DNA from: Devosia sp. 2618
GTDB taxonomy: Bacteria; Pseudomonadota; Alphaproteobacteria; Rhizobiales; Devosiaceae
Direction: 5' to 3'
Assembly (NCBI RefSeq): GCF_040546815.1
Contig: NZ_JBEPOO010000001.1
Span: forward strand, 2,356,001 to 2,420,000
Length of the DNA stretch: 64,000 nt
Shown here: positions 42,528-51,245 of the stretch, piece by piece
How positions within the stretch are numbered: position 1 is the first letter of the stretch
How the letters are laid out: every line of letters begins with the position of its first letter
Notes under the pieces: generated by a model
Databases searched by the model: none
What the model was told of the DNA's origin: nothing
What the model saw: only the letters and a program-made list of their open reading frames with translations
Translations under genes and position numbers: made by a program

Positions 42528-43330
42528 ACAGGATCCGATTGGCCAAGACGCGGCGCGCTGGCGATCAGCGTCCTCGTATAGTCGTGCTGCGGGGCGGCGA
42601 ACAGCTGGGCTGCGGGGCCCGTCTCCACCACTTCCCCCAGATACATGACAGCGACCCGATCGGAAATGGATTCCACCACAGCCAGATCGTGGCTGATGAA
42701 AAGGTAGGATAGACCCAGCCGATCCTTGAGGTCTTCGAGCAGCAACAGAACCTGCGCCTGCACGGAAACGTCGAGCGCGCTGACCGGTTCATCGAGCACA
42801 AGAATACGGGCTTCGGCAGCCAGGGCACGGGCGATGGCGATGCGCTGCGCCTGCCCACCGGAGAACTCGTGCGGAAAGCGAGAGAGCGTATCGAGTGGCA
42901 TTTGCACAGCGTCGATCAGTTCGCGCTTGCGCTGCTCACGCCGGGCGGCATCGTGACCACAGAGCAGGCGCAGCGGCACGTCGAGGATTTCCCCGATGGT
43001 CTTGCGCGGATTGAGCGAGGCGACTGGGTCCTGAAACACATATTGGATGGTGCGACCGAAGGCGCGAGGACCGGACGCGGCAAGGTTCTGCCAGGTCTTG
43101 CCGTCGATAACCATGGTGCCGTCGCTGGGGTGTTCGAGGCCGACCAGCATGCGGGCGAGCGTTGACTTGCCGGAGCCGCTTTCGCCGACAATTCCCAAGG
43201 TTTCGCCGCGCTTGAGGTTGAGCGTGATGCCGCGCACAGCCTGGACGCTGCTGGCCTCTTTGCCGAAAATGTTGCGACCACCGCCAAAGGTTTTGACAAG
43301 GCCGCCGATTTCGATGGCGTTCTCGCTCAT
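42524..43330 (-). CDS. Peptide ABC transporter ATP-binding protein (DppF/OppF-like)
   Basis: The ATPase has 268 residues. Walker [10 protein letters not shown] is at 49-57, the signature is EFSGGQAQRIAIARALA, and Walker B is ILVLDEPVSALDVSV. The C-terminal PQHDYTRTLIASAPRLG is the usual Opp/Dpp end. It pairs with the ATPase half of the fused protein encoded just upstream. Overlaps of four bases on both sides show a tightly coupled operon. Confidence 0.93.
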   Translation of the reverse strand: MSENAIEIGGLVKTFGGGRNIFGKEASSVQAVRGITLNLKRGETLGIVGESGSGKSTLARMLVGLEHPSDGTMVIDGKTWQNLAASGPRAFGRTIQYVFQDPVASLNPRKTIGEILDVPLRLLCGHDAARREQRKRELIDAVQMPLDTLSRFPHEFSGGQAQRIAIARALAAEARILVLDEPVSALDVSVQAQVLLLLEDLKDRLGLSYLFISHDLAVVESISDRVAVMYLGEVVETGPAAQLFAAPQHDYTRTLIASAPRLGQSDPV

Positions 43331-45114
43331 GAACGGGCCTCCGCAAAGAGTGGGCGCACCCTGTCAAGAAAGCTGGCGCCTTCGCCCAATTTGGGCACGC
43401 AGGCGATCAGGCGCTTGGTGTAGTCGTGCTGGGGCGCCCGCAGGATGTCGCCGGTATCGCCTTGCTCGACGATCACGCCATCCTTCATCACCGCAACCCG
43501 GTCGCAGACCTGGGCGACGACGCCGAAGTCGTGGGTGATGAGCAGGAGAGCCAACCCGCGCTCACGCCGCAAATCCTGCAACAGATCGAGGATGCGCTTT
43601 TGCACGGTGACGTCTAGGGCGGTCGTCGGTTCGTCGGCGACGATCACATCGGGGTCGTTGGCCAGGGCCATGGCAATGCCGATGCGCTGGCGCTGGCCGC
43701 CGGACAGTTCGTGCGGATAGGCACGGGAGCGTTCGGCGGCGTCGCGAATGCCGACGGTTTCCATCAGCTCCACGGCGCGGGCCATGGCGGCGCGCTTGCC
43801 CAAAGGTTTGTGGGCGGTGACAGCCTCGGCGATCTGTTCGCCGACGCGGTAGAGTGGGTGCAAGGTGGTCAGCGGGTCCTGGAAGACATAGGACACGCGG
43901 GCGCCGCGCAGCGCGGTCAATTGCTGCTCGCGCAGGGACAGCACGTCGCGACCATCGAGATAAACGGCACCACCGGTGATGACACCGGGCGGCGAGGCGA
44001 CCAGACCCATCAGCGACAGCGCCGTCACCGACTTGCCGGAGCCGCTTTCGCCGATCAGGCCGAGGCATTCGCCCTTGTCGAGCTGAAAGCTGATGGCTTT
44101 GACGGCAGGGGTGATGTGATCCGTATCCGCAAAACCGGTCGAGAGATTGTCGACCACCAGCACCGGCGCATCGGCTTTGGTTTCGGCGGGCTTGGTGGCC
44201 CGCTTGATGCGCGTGACGGGCATCGGACGGTTGAGCGCGCCTGAACGCAGGCGGGGATCGAGCACGTCGCGGACGCCATCCCCGAGGAGATTGATGCTCA
44301 TCACAAGAATGAAGATCATGACGCCGGGAATGATCGAGGCGTGCGGGGCAGTAAACAATTGGGCGCGCGCCTGACCGAGCATGGAGCCCAGATCGGAGGT
44401 TGGCGGCTGGGCGCCTAGTCCGAGGAAGGACAGGCCCGCCGTTTCCAGGATCATCCAGCCCACGGTGGTGGACATGGTGATGACGATGACCGGCAGCACA
44501 TTTGGCAGAACCTCAGTGAAGAGGATCTCTGCATCGCTTTTGCCCGAAAGGCGCGCTGCATCGACAAATTCGCGATTGCGGATCGAGACCGTAACGCCAC
44601 GAATATTGCGGGCAAAGAACGGGATATTGACGATGGCGATGGCGTAGAGCGCGTTGAGCAGCCCCGGCCCGAGCGCTGCCACGATAGCAATGGCGAGCAG
44701 GATATAGGGGAAAGCCATCAGCATATCGACAAAGCGCATGAGGATGGAGTCCGTAGCGCCACGCGCGTAGCCGGCGACCAGCCCGATCAGCGAACCGACC
44801 AGCGCCGAGAGCGCGGTAGCGCAAATGCCGACGACCAGCGAAATCTGCGTGCCCCAGATCAGCCGGGACAGGATATCGCGGCCTAGGTGATCGGTGCCTA
44901 GCAGATGCCCGGCGCTGAGCGGCGGCAACAAGCGATTGGGCTGGTCGGTAATGTCGGGGTTTGGCAGGGGCAGGATTGGCGCCAGGATTGCCAGCACTAC
45001 GATAAAGCCGAAGATGAACAGGCCGGCTGCGGCAAGGCGATTGGCCATCAGCAACTGCCAGTTGCTACGGCGTTTGCGGGCGGGCGTGGTTGTGGTGATG
45101 GTCAAATCGGTCAT
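43327..45114 (-). CDS. Fused peptide ABC transporter permease and ATPase (DppC-DppD-like)
   Basis: This 595-residue protein joins two subunits that are usually separate. Residues 1 to about 290 are a DppC-type permease: [20 protein letters not shown], the coupling loop [20 protein letters not shown], and the family end [14 protein letters not shown] linker of roughly 25 residues follows. Residues 318-595 are a DppD-type ATPase with Walker [10 protein letters not shown] at 355-363, signature [16 protein letters not shown] and Walker [16 protein letters not shown]. The frame is continuous, with no sign of a sequencing join. Such fusions are known in some peptide/nickel importers. Confidence 0.93.
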   Translation of the reverse strand: MTDLTITTTTPARKRRSNWQLLMANRLAAAGLFIFGFIVVLAILAPILPLPNPDITDQPNRLLPPLSAGHLLGTDHLGRDILSRLIWGTQISLVVGICATALSALVGSLIGLVAGYARGATDSILMRFVDMLMAFPYILLAIAIVAALGPGLLNALYAIAIVNIPFFARNIRGVTVSIRNREFVDAARLSGKSDAEILFTEVLPNVLPVIVITMSTTVGWMILETAGLSFLGLGAQPPTSDLGSMLGQARAQLFTAPHASIIPGVMIFILVMSINLLGDGVRDVLDPRLRSGALNRPMPVTRIKRATKPAETKADAPVLVVDNLSTGFADTDHITPAVKAISFQLDKGECLGLIGESGSGKSVTALSLMGLVASPPGVITGGAVYLDGRDVLSLREQQLTALRGARVSYVFQDPLTTLHPLYRVGEQIAEAVTAHKPLGKRAAMARAVELMETVGIRDAAERSRAYPHELSGGQRQRIGIAMALANDPDVIVADEPTTALDVTVQKRILDLLQDLRRERGLALLLITHDFGVVAQVCDRVAVMKDGVIVEQGDTGDILRAPQHDYTKRLIACVPKLGEGASFLDRVRPLFAEARS

Positions 45115-46058
45115 CCCTTGAGCCTCGGATCAAGCGTGGCTTGCGCCACATCGGCCAGAAGATTGACCAGCACATAGACGGTGGCCGCGACGAGAACCCC
45201 ACCCTGTACCAGCAACAGATCCCGGGTGGAGACGGCCTTGACCAGCATCTGGCCGAGACCCGGCCACTGGAACACGGTTTCGATATAGACGGCGCCGCCG
45301 AGCACAAAACCCGCCTGAATGCCGAGCACCGGAATGACCGATACAAGGGCGGCCCGAAAGGCATGGCGCCAAATGACGGCGCCTTCGCCAAGACCCTTGG
45401 CGCGCGCCGTGCGGACGAAATCCTGACGCAGCACTTCGAGCATGGCCGCGCGGGTCAGGCGCGCCACGACCCCGGTCGCGACGATGGCCAAGGTGCCGGC
45501 TGGCAGGATGAGGTGGCGCAGCAAATCTGGCAGATCGCCGCCGCCATAGACGGCATACATGCCTGAGGCCGGAAGCAGGCGCCATTGCACGGCAAAGAAC
45601 AGAATAAAGATCAGCCCGAGGAAGAAGGCGGGCATGGAGATGCCGATCAGCACGAAAAAGGTGACGATGCGGTCGGTCCAGCCAAACTGGCGGACGGCCG
45701 ACACAGTGCCCGCCAGAATACCCAGCACCGAACAGATCAACAGCGATGCACCGGCAAGGATCAGCGTAGCGCTGAAGCGCTCAAGCACTTCATCAAGAAC
45801 TGGGCGATTGAGGATATAGGAGCGACCAAAATCGCCCTGCAGCAGATTGCCGACCCATATAAAATACTGCTCGGGCCATGAGCGGTCGAGGCCGAGCGCT
45901 CGGTTGATACGCGCCACATTGTCTGGCGTGGCATAGGAACCGAGCAGCGCCTGTGCCGGATCGCCGGGAATGAGCTTCATCACCAGAAACACGATGATGG
46001 ACAGGCCGATGATCACCGGGATCGCCGCCAGAAGTCGCTTTGCGATGTAACTGCCCAT
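45111..46058 (-). CDS. Peptide ABC transporter permease (DppB-like)
   Basis: The permease has 315 residues and six helices. It starts MGSYIAKRLLAAIPVIIGLS, the standard DppB/OppB N-terminus. The coupling loop is FVRTARAKGLGEGAVIWRHA, and LNRPVLDEVLERFSATLILA and GAVYIETVFQWPGLG are family segments. It is the partner of the permease half of the fused gene, with a four-base overlap. Confidence 0.94.
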   Translation of the reverse strand: MGSYIAKRLLAAIPVIIGLSIIVFLVMKLIPGDPAQALLGSYATPDNVARINRALGLDRSWPEQYFIWVGNLLQGDFGRSYILNRPVLDEVLERFSATLILAGASLLICSVLGILAGTVSAVRQFGWTDRIVTFFVLIGISMPAFFLGLIFILFFAVQWRLLPASGMYAVYGGGDLPDLLRHLILPAGTLAIVATGVVARLTRAAMLEVLRQDFVRTARAKGLGEGAVIWRHAFRAALVSVIPVLGIQAGFVLGGAVYIETVFQWPGLGQMLVKAVSTRDLLLVQGGVLVAATVYVLVNLLADVAQATLDPRLKG

Positions 46059-46075
46059 GGGCGCCTCCCGCGAAA

Positions 46076-46100
46076 GGGACCGGTCCCGTGGGACCGGCCC
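46076..46100 (-). other. Intercistronic hairpin between the binding-protein and DppB-like genes
   Basis: On the minus strand the sequence pairs GGCCGGTCCC with GGGACCGGTCC around ACG, a GC-rich stem of about ten pairs. It lies just after the binding-protein stop and before the permease start. No U-run follows. It probably stabilises the binding-protein message or reduces readthrough. Confidence 0.5.
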
Positions 46101-46107
46101 GGTAAAA

Positions 46108-47673
46108 TTACTGCTTGGTCACGTCCCGCAGCACGAGGCTGAAATCGGGCTGCAGCTCGAAGTCACCGACAGCCGAGGTCACCACCGCATTCTGCTTCCA
46201 GTTGGCAACGAACAACCATGGCGCATCTTCGTGGGTGATCGCCTGCACCTGCTTGTAGAGGTCGCCGCGCACGCTCTGATCGGTCGCGACGCGGGCCTCG
46301 TCGAGCAGCTTGTCGACTTCAGGGTTCGAGTAATAGCTCGAGTTGAACCCGCCTTCGGCCGGGAAGGCCGCTGTACGCAGGGTGAGGAAGGGGAGCGTAT
46401 CGGGATCGCTGGTCATCCAGGCCATTTCGGCCATGTCAGCCTTGCCTTCGAGACCGGGATTCACTTCCGACAGGAAGGTGTTCCACTCATAGGTCTTGAT
46501 CTCGACCTTGAGACCTACGGCTGCCAGATCGGCCTGAATGGCGGTGCCCATTGGCACAGGATCAAGCATGCCCGAGCCGCCTTCGGTGACGAGGAAGGTG
46601 AGCGTTGCGCCCTCGGCGTCAGCTTCGGCCAACAATGCCTTGGCCTTTTCCGGATCGTATGGATAGGGCTGCACGTCTTCGTTGTACGCCCAGTTGAAGG
46701 CAGGCGGGATTGGGCCAGCCGAAACGCCAGCGGTGCCCTGCAATACGTTGTCGACGAGGCTCTGCTTGTTGACGGCGTAGTTCACGGCCTGCCGGACTCG
46801 CTTGTCGGCAAAGGGGCCGTCCTTGGCGTTGAGCATGACGTACCAGACATGCGGACCAACGACTTCCTTGACCTGATAATTCGCATCATTGCTGAACTGC
46901 GCGATATTGTCAGGTGGCGTTTCGAGCAGCACGTCGATACCACCCGAGAGCATTTCAGCGACGCGGGTATTGGCATCGGTGATCGGGCGGAAAATCACGG
47001 CTTCGAGCGTCGGCGCGCCATCCCAATAGGCATCATTGCGCGAGGCGACGACGCTGGTATTGGACTGCCACTGCTCGAACTTGAACGGGCCGGTACCAAC
47101 CGGATGACGACCGTAATCGGCCCCATACTGCTCGACGGCGGCGGGCGAAACGATCAGTCCGGTGGGCGAGGCAAGGTTGGACATGAACGGCGCGAAGGGC
47201 TCGTTCAGCGTGAACTTGACGGTCAGGTCGTCGACAGCCTCGACCTTGTCCACCGAGGAGAAAAAGAAGGCCAGCGGAAATGGGCCGGTCGATGCGAAGG
47301 GGTGGTTTTCATCCAGCATGCGGTCGAAGTTAAACTTGACGGCTTCTGCATTGAACGGCGTGCCGTCGTGAAAGGTGACGCCTTCACGCAGGTTGAAGGT
47401 GTATTCGAGGCCATCGTCGGAAATGGTCCACGCCGTTGCTAGCGCAGGCTCGATCTCGAGCGTGCCGGGCTTGTTGCGCACCAGACCGTCATAAAGATTG
47501 ACGGCGATACGGAAATCGTTGGCGGCCGTCGACACATGCGGGTCAAGCGATGCTGGCTCAGCGATCTGGCCAATGACAAGTACATTCGGCGGCGTCTGGG
47601 CAGCAACCGGGCCAACCAGCGCGAGCGCGGTTGCCATCATTAACGGTGCCAAGCCTGTCCATTTAGGGATCAT
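46108..47673 (-). CDS. Peptide ABC transporter substrate-binding protein (SBP_bac_5)
   Basis: This periplasmic protein has 521 residues with a signal peptide ending GPVAA-QT. It has the DppA/OppA-type fold: IGQIAEPASLDPHVSTAAND at the start, NLREGVTFHDGTPFNAEAVK near residue 105 and GTGPFKFEQW in lobe one. Ligands of this family include di- and oligopeptides, acylated amines and opines. It heads the operon of binding protein, DppB, fused DppC-D, DppF and GntR. The ATG at 47673 was chosen over the frame to 47727. Confidence 0.93.
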   Translation of the reverse strand: MIPKWTGLAPLMMATALALVGPVAAQTPPNVLVIGQIAEPASLDPHVSTAANDFRIAVNLYDGLVRNKPGTLEIEPALATAWTISDDGLEYTFNLREGVTFHDGTPFNAEAVKFNFDRMLDENHPFASTGPFPLAFFFSSVDKVEAVDDLTVKFTLNEPFAPFMSNLASPTGLIVSPAAVEQYGADYGRHPVGTGPFKFEQWQSNTSVVASRNDAYWDGAPTLEAVIFRPITDANTRVAEMLSGGIDVLLETPPDNIAQFSNDANYQVKEVVGPHVWYVMLNAKDGPFADKRVRQAVNYAVNKQSLVDNVLQGTAGVSAGPIPPAFNWAYNEDVQPYPYDPEKAKALLAEADAEGATLTFLVTEGGSGMLDPVPMGTAIQADLAAVGLKVEIKTYEWNTFLSEVNPGLEGKADMAEMAWMTSDPDTLPFLTLRTAAFPAEGGFNSSYYSNPEVDKLLDEARVATDQSVRGDLYKQVQAITHEDAPWLFVANWKQNAVVTSAVGDFELQPDFSLVLRDVTKQ

Positions 47674-47739
47674 GCGTTCCTCCTGGTGTTCCGGCCCCGT
47701 TGCGCGGCAGCAGCAATAGTGGGACAAGGGCCTGAAAAG

Positions 47740-47786
47740 AATTTATCAGCATAAATTCATCGTGCAATCCATTTATCATGATAAAT
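47740..47786. promoter_or_regulatory. Paired palindromes between the peptide importer and the DUF1028 gene
   Basis: AATTTATCAGCATAAATT at 47740-47757 and ATTTATCATGATAAAT at 47771-47786 share the pattern TTTATCANNATAAA. The second is perfectly palindromic and the first has 7-bp arms. Their centres are 30 bp apart, about three helical turns, so two dimers would face the same side. They lie in the 136-bp gap between divergent genes. The GntR protein at 41715-42527 is the likely ligand-responsive binder. Confidence 0.65.
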
Positions 47787-47809
47787 TATTCGCCTCAGGA
47801 TTTCCGCCC

Positions 47810-48439
47810 ATGACCTATTCCATTGTCGCCCGTGACCCTAAAACCGGTGCGCTTGGCGTTGCCACCGCCACGGCAGGTCCTGCTGTTGGCGCGCTGGTGC
47901 CCCATGTTCGTGCCGGAATCGGTGCGGTCGCGACGCAGGCGATGACCAATCCCTATCTGGCGTTTGATGGGCTAGAGAAACTGGGAAGCATGGCCGCGAA
48001 GAGCGCAATGGCGGCAGCTTTGGCGGTCGATGCCGAGCATGATCGGCGTCAGGTCATCATGATCGATCGTTATGGCGAAACGGCCGCCTGGACAGGATCG
48101 TTATGCGACGGCTTTGCGGGGCACCTACAAGGCGTCGACGTCGCCGTGGCGGGCAATCTGCTGACTGGGCCAACCGTGCTCCAAGCGATGATGGAAGCGT
48201 TCCGTGGGGAAGATCTTGGCGAACGACTGTTGGCCGCGCTTGTCGCAGGTGAAGCGGCCGGCGGAGACCGTCGCGGCACCAGTTCGGCCGCGCTCAAGGT
48301 CTATTCCAACCAGCAGTTCGCTGATGTCGATCTGAGAGTCGATTGGTCCGCTAGGCCATTGCCGGCGCTGGCTGAGTTGATGGAAAAGACGCTTTCAGGC
48401 GGCTATGCAGATTTTTTCGCGGACGTCACGCGACGGTAG
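47810..48439 (+). CDS. DUF1028 Ntn-hydrolase-like protein
   Basis: The protein has 209 residues from the ATG at 47810, starting MTYSIVARDPKTGALGVATA, the conserved DUF1028 opening. It continues GAVATQAMTNPYLAFDGLEK and GNLLTGPTVLQAMMEAF. DUF1028 proteins have the fold of Ntn-hydrolases such as proteasome subunits, but their substrates are not established. There is no signal peptide. The divergent peptide-type importer and its shared operators suggest that it acts on an imported amide-linked compound. That link is inference. Confidence 0.88.
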   Translation: MTYSIVARDPKTGALGVATATAGPAVGALVPHVRAGIGAVATQAMTNPYLAFDGLEKLGSMAAKSAMAAALAVDAEHDRRQVIMIDRYGETAAWTGSLCDGFAGHLQGVDVAVAGNLLTGPTVLQAMMEAFRGEDLGERLLAALVAGEAAGGDRRGTSSAALKVYSNQQFADVDLRVDWSARPLPALAELMEKTLSGGYADFFADVTRR

Positions 48440-48642
48440 GAAGCTCGCCATTGCCCTGGCAGCACCAGATGTCCCAAGTGCCGCCCCTGCCCCGTTTTGT
48501 CTTCCCTTATCCTCCCAAACCTTTCACAGCGCCCAGTTAATTTTATGGATTGGCGATAGGCGCTTGCCTCTGGCTGCCCCTCGACGCATCCTGTGGCAGT
48601 TGATCTGCTATTTCTGGTGTTTCATTTTCCGAGGGGAATAAA

Positions 48643-49626
48643 TTGAACAAGCTCATTTTTGCGGCAGCGGTTTGCCTGCTGCCATTTACACCCGCCTTGG
48701 CGCAAGAGGCGCCCAAACCAGCCGAGCCGTTTGTGGCAGGCAAGCCGCTCGGCGTGACGGGTCGCGAAGACGGCGTTTACACGCCGATGTCTGACAATGT
48801 GAAAGTCTACGGTGCCGTGGTCAGCGCCGAGAGCTGCTCGTATGATGCCGAACGCGGACTGATCCTGTCGATCAATCGCGGCGTTGGGCAGATGTTCCAG
48901 GAAAATGATGGCTTCGTCTCGCTGATCAATCACGACGGCTCCGTGCACACCGCCAAGTGGATCGGCGTCAACCGCAATGGCCTGGTGCTGAACGAGCCCT
49001 TTGGCAGCCACATTCGCGATGGCGTTCTCTATGTCGCCGACCGCGATGGTGGCACGGCAGACGGCGCACCAAGCGTGGCTGTGATCCGCAAGTTCGACCT
49101 CGCCACTGGCGCACCGGCGGGCGAAATTTCGGTACCTGAATCAACCTGGTTCAACGATATTGAAGTTGCCGCCGACGGCACGATCTATGCGACCCAGACT
49201 GGTGGTGGCCGTGACGAACTGCCGATGCGCCTGTTCAAGATCACCCCAGATGGTGAGGCCAGCATCCTGATCGATGGAGCGCCGCTGCTGTCGCCAAACG
49301 GCGTCGCGATCGACAATGACGGCAATATCGTCGTGCTGAATATGGGCGACACGTCCATCCTCACCCTTTCGCCTGAGGGCGAACTGCTCAAGACCGAGCA
49401 TGCGGCGCAGGCCGGTAGCGACGGCATCGCCATCATGGAAGATGGCACCAAATATGTGTCCAGCGTGATGCTGGGTGGTGTCTCCAAGATCCCGCCGGGC
49501 GGCGAAGCAGAGCTGATCGCCACCGGCATCCCAAGCGCGGCCTCGCTGTGCTACGACAGCGGCGCAGATCAGCTGGTTATTCCGCTCAATGCCAATAACG
49601 GCCTGGCCTTCGTGCCGCTCGACTAA
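48643..49626 (+). CDS. Secreted SMP-30/gluconolactonase-like beta-propeller protein
   Basis: The protein has 327 residues with a signal peptide ending FTPALA-QE. The mature part has the repeating pattern of a six-bladed propeller: WFNDIEVAADGTIYATQT, LLSPNGVAIDNDGNIVVLNM and AGSDGIAIMEDGTKYVSSVM. Asn/Asp at blade ends match the metal site of SMP-30 lactonases. The substrate is unknown. The start is TTG at 48643, supported by GAGGGGA seven bases upstream. The 203-bp gap before it holds no ORF or clear repeat. Confidence 0.82.
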   Translation: MNKLIFAAAVCLLPFTPALAQEAPKPAEPFVAGKPLGVTGREDGVYTPMSDNVKVYGAVVSAESCSYDAERGLILSINRGVGQMFQENDGFVSLINHDGSVHTAKWIGVNRNGLVLNEPFGSHIRDGVLYVADRDGGTADGAPSVAVIRKFDLATGAPAGEISVPESTWFNDIEVAADGTIYATQTGGGRDELPMRLFKITPDGEASILIDGAPLLSPNGVAIDNDGNIVVLNMGDTSILTLSPEGELLKTEHAAQAGSDGIAIMEDGTKYVSSVMLGGVSKIPPGGEAELIATGIPSAASLCYDSGADQLVIPLNANNGLAFVPLD

Positions 49627-49655
49627 GGTCTAGACCGCGAAAGCCTAAGACATTG

Positions 49656-49694
49656 CAGGGGATGCAACGTCGCCTTGGCGAGTTGTGTCCCCTG
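49656..49694. terminator. Hairpin between convergent SMP-30-like and OMF genes
   Basis: CAGGGGATGCAACGTCGCC TT GGCGAGTTGTGTCCCCTG forms a stem of about 17 pairs with a small mismatch and bulge. A weak T-run (GGTTCTTT) follows on the plus strand. It lies between two converging genes and probably ends both transcripts. Confidence 0.7.
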
Positions 49695-49727
49695 GTTCTT
49701 TGATGCGAACCGCTGACGAAACGCTCT

Positions 49728-51245
49728 TTACGGCACGCCTGCATTGGTCAACTGCCCTGTGGCGAAGGCCATGGTGGCGGCGGCGCTTAGGGAGTCGCTG
49801 CGGGCCTGGGCGCGGGCGTATTGGGCTTTGAGCAGGCCGGTCTGGGCGATGCTGATATCGGCCAAGGTGCCGAGGCCGTTTTTGTAATAGTCGAGCGCCG
49901 CATCGTAGTTGGTCTGGGCGGCGTTGACGAGCGCAGTAGCGGCGGCATAGCCCGAGAGGCTGGTGCGCAATACGTCGTAACCGACCACAATTTCGCGCGC
50001 CGCCAGATTTTGCAGCTGTGCGAATTCCTGTTCAGATGCGGCAGACTGGGCAACTGCGGCCTGCATACGGGCATCGCGCAGGCCACCATCAAACAGCGGC
50101 AGGCTGAGGCCAACCAGAACGGCGGCATTAGGCTGGTTTACATCGACGCTGGCCAAGGTGCCGAAGCTGCTGTCGTCGACCGAGTAATGGCCGATGGTCT
50201 GATTGACCGTGCCAGTCAGCGCGACCTTAGGCATAAATTCGGCACGTGCGGCGGCAATGCCTTCCTTGTTGGCTTTGACGCGGGCGAAGGCCGCCTGCAC
50301 ATCGGGACGACGCTGCAGCGAGGCGACAATAAGGTTGTCGAGATCGGTGGGGACGACGCGTGGCAGAGCACGGCCAGAAATATCCTGCACATTGATCTTG
50401 GTGGTGGGCGAAATTCCCATCGATTCAAGCAAGTAGTGATAGGTGTTGCGTTCGCGGCCAGTGGCCTGGGTCAGGTCGAACTCGGCCTGGGCTACCTGTT
50501 GCTTGGCTTGCGCCACTTCCATCGTGGTGGCGATACCCTGCCCCAGACGCGCTTCGGCGGCGCTCAGCACGACCTTGGCGTTATCGAGGGATTCGCGATT
50601 GATACGAGTCTGCGAGCGGGCCGCGCTAAACTGGAAGAAGGCGTTGCTGACGTCGAAGATGAGCTTTTGATGGGCTGCATTGAAGGTGACGTCGGCAGCA
50701 AACGAGAGCTGCTGGGCGCTAGCGCGGGCAGCGTCGCGGCCGCCGAAATCAAACAGCAGCCATTTGACGGCCAGCGCAGGCGACACCTGCATACCCGAGG
50801 TCGTGACCGTTCCCGAATTGACCGTCACCAGTGGCGTATTGATGCCCGGGACGGTGTTTGAGGTCACAGCGTAACCGGCCAACACATCGGCAGTGAGAAT
50901 GGGCAGATAGGTGGCTTCGACAGCGCCAGCGGCGGCGGCAGCTTCTCGGGCCCGCTGCCAGGCGGCGCGCGTCACCGGATTGGACAGTTGTGCGATGTCG
51001 ATCAGCTCGGGCAGGCTATAGGTGTGGCTGCTGCTCAGCTTGGGCGCAGCGATGACGATGGGCATGCTGAGATCGGGCGCAACGCCGAAATCTGCGCCAC
51101 CGCCATTGATAGCGGGCTGCCCGGCAGTGCCCTGGTAGGGCGTGGTCGGGCTGGCAGAGGCAAGCTTGAGCGCGGACGACGAACAGGCGGCGAGGCTGAT
51201 GGCCGCGAGGCCCGCAACCAGCAGAGCAAGGACGCGGCGCGACAT
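49728..51245 (-). CDS. TolC-family outer-membrane efflux lipoprotein
   Basis: The protein has 505 residues. The lipobox LAAC at residues 18-21 marks a lipoprotein. Two OEP repeats follow: long helices such as RTRINRESLDNAKVVLSAAE-like stretches, and a second set near RPDVQAAFARVKANKEGIAA. It would form the outer-membrane duct for the FUSC/HlyD pump in the same operon. The ATG at 51245 overlaps the FUSC gene stop by one base, which decides the start over the frame to 51332. Confidence 0.9.
   Translation of the reverse strand: MSRRVLALLVAGLAAISLAACSSSALKLASASPTTPYQGTAGQPAINGGGADFGVAPDLSMPIVIAAPKLSSSHTYSLPELIDIAQLSNPVTRAAWQRAREAAAAAGAVEATYLPILTADVLAGYAVTSNTVPGINTPLVTVNSGTVTTSGMQVSPALAVKWLLFDFGGRDAARASAQQLSFAADVTFNAAHQKLIFDVSNAFFQFSAARSQTRINRESLDNAKVVLSAAEARLGQGIATTMEVAQAKQQVAQAEFDLTQATGRERNTYHYLLESMGISPTTKINVQDISGRALPRVVPTDLDNLIVASLQRRPDVQAAFARVKANKEGIAAARAEFMPKVALTGTVNQTIGHYSVDDSSFGTLASVDVNQPNAAVLVGLSLPLFDGGLRDARMQAAVAQSAASEQEFAQLQNLAAREIVVGYDVLRTSLSGYAAATALVNAAQTNYDAALDYYKNGLGTLADISIAQTGLLKAQYARAQARSDSLSAAATMAFATGQLTNAGVP

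Noticed and set aside
46057..47442. 461-codon plus-strand open frame opposite the peptide-binding protein gene
   Set aside because: Antisense shadow of a clear SBP_bac_5 gene; no domain features.
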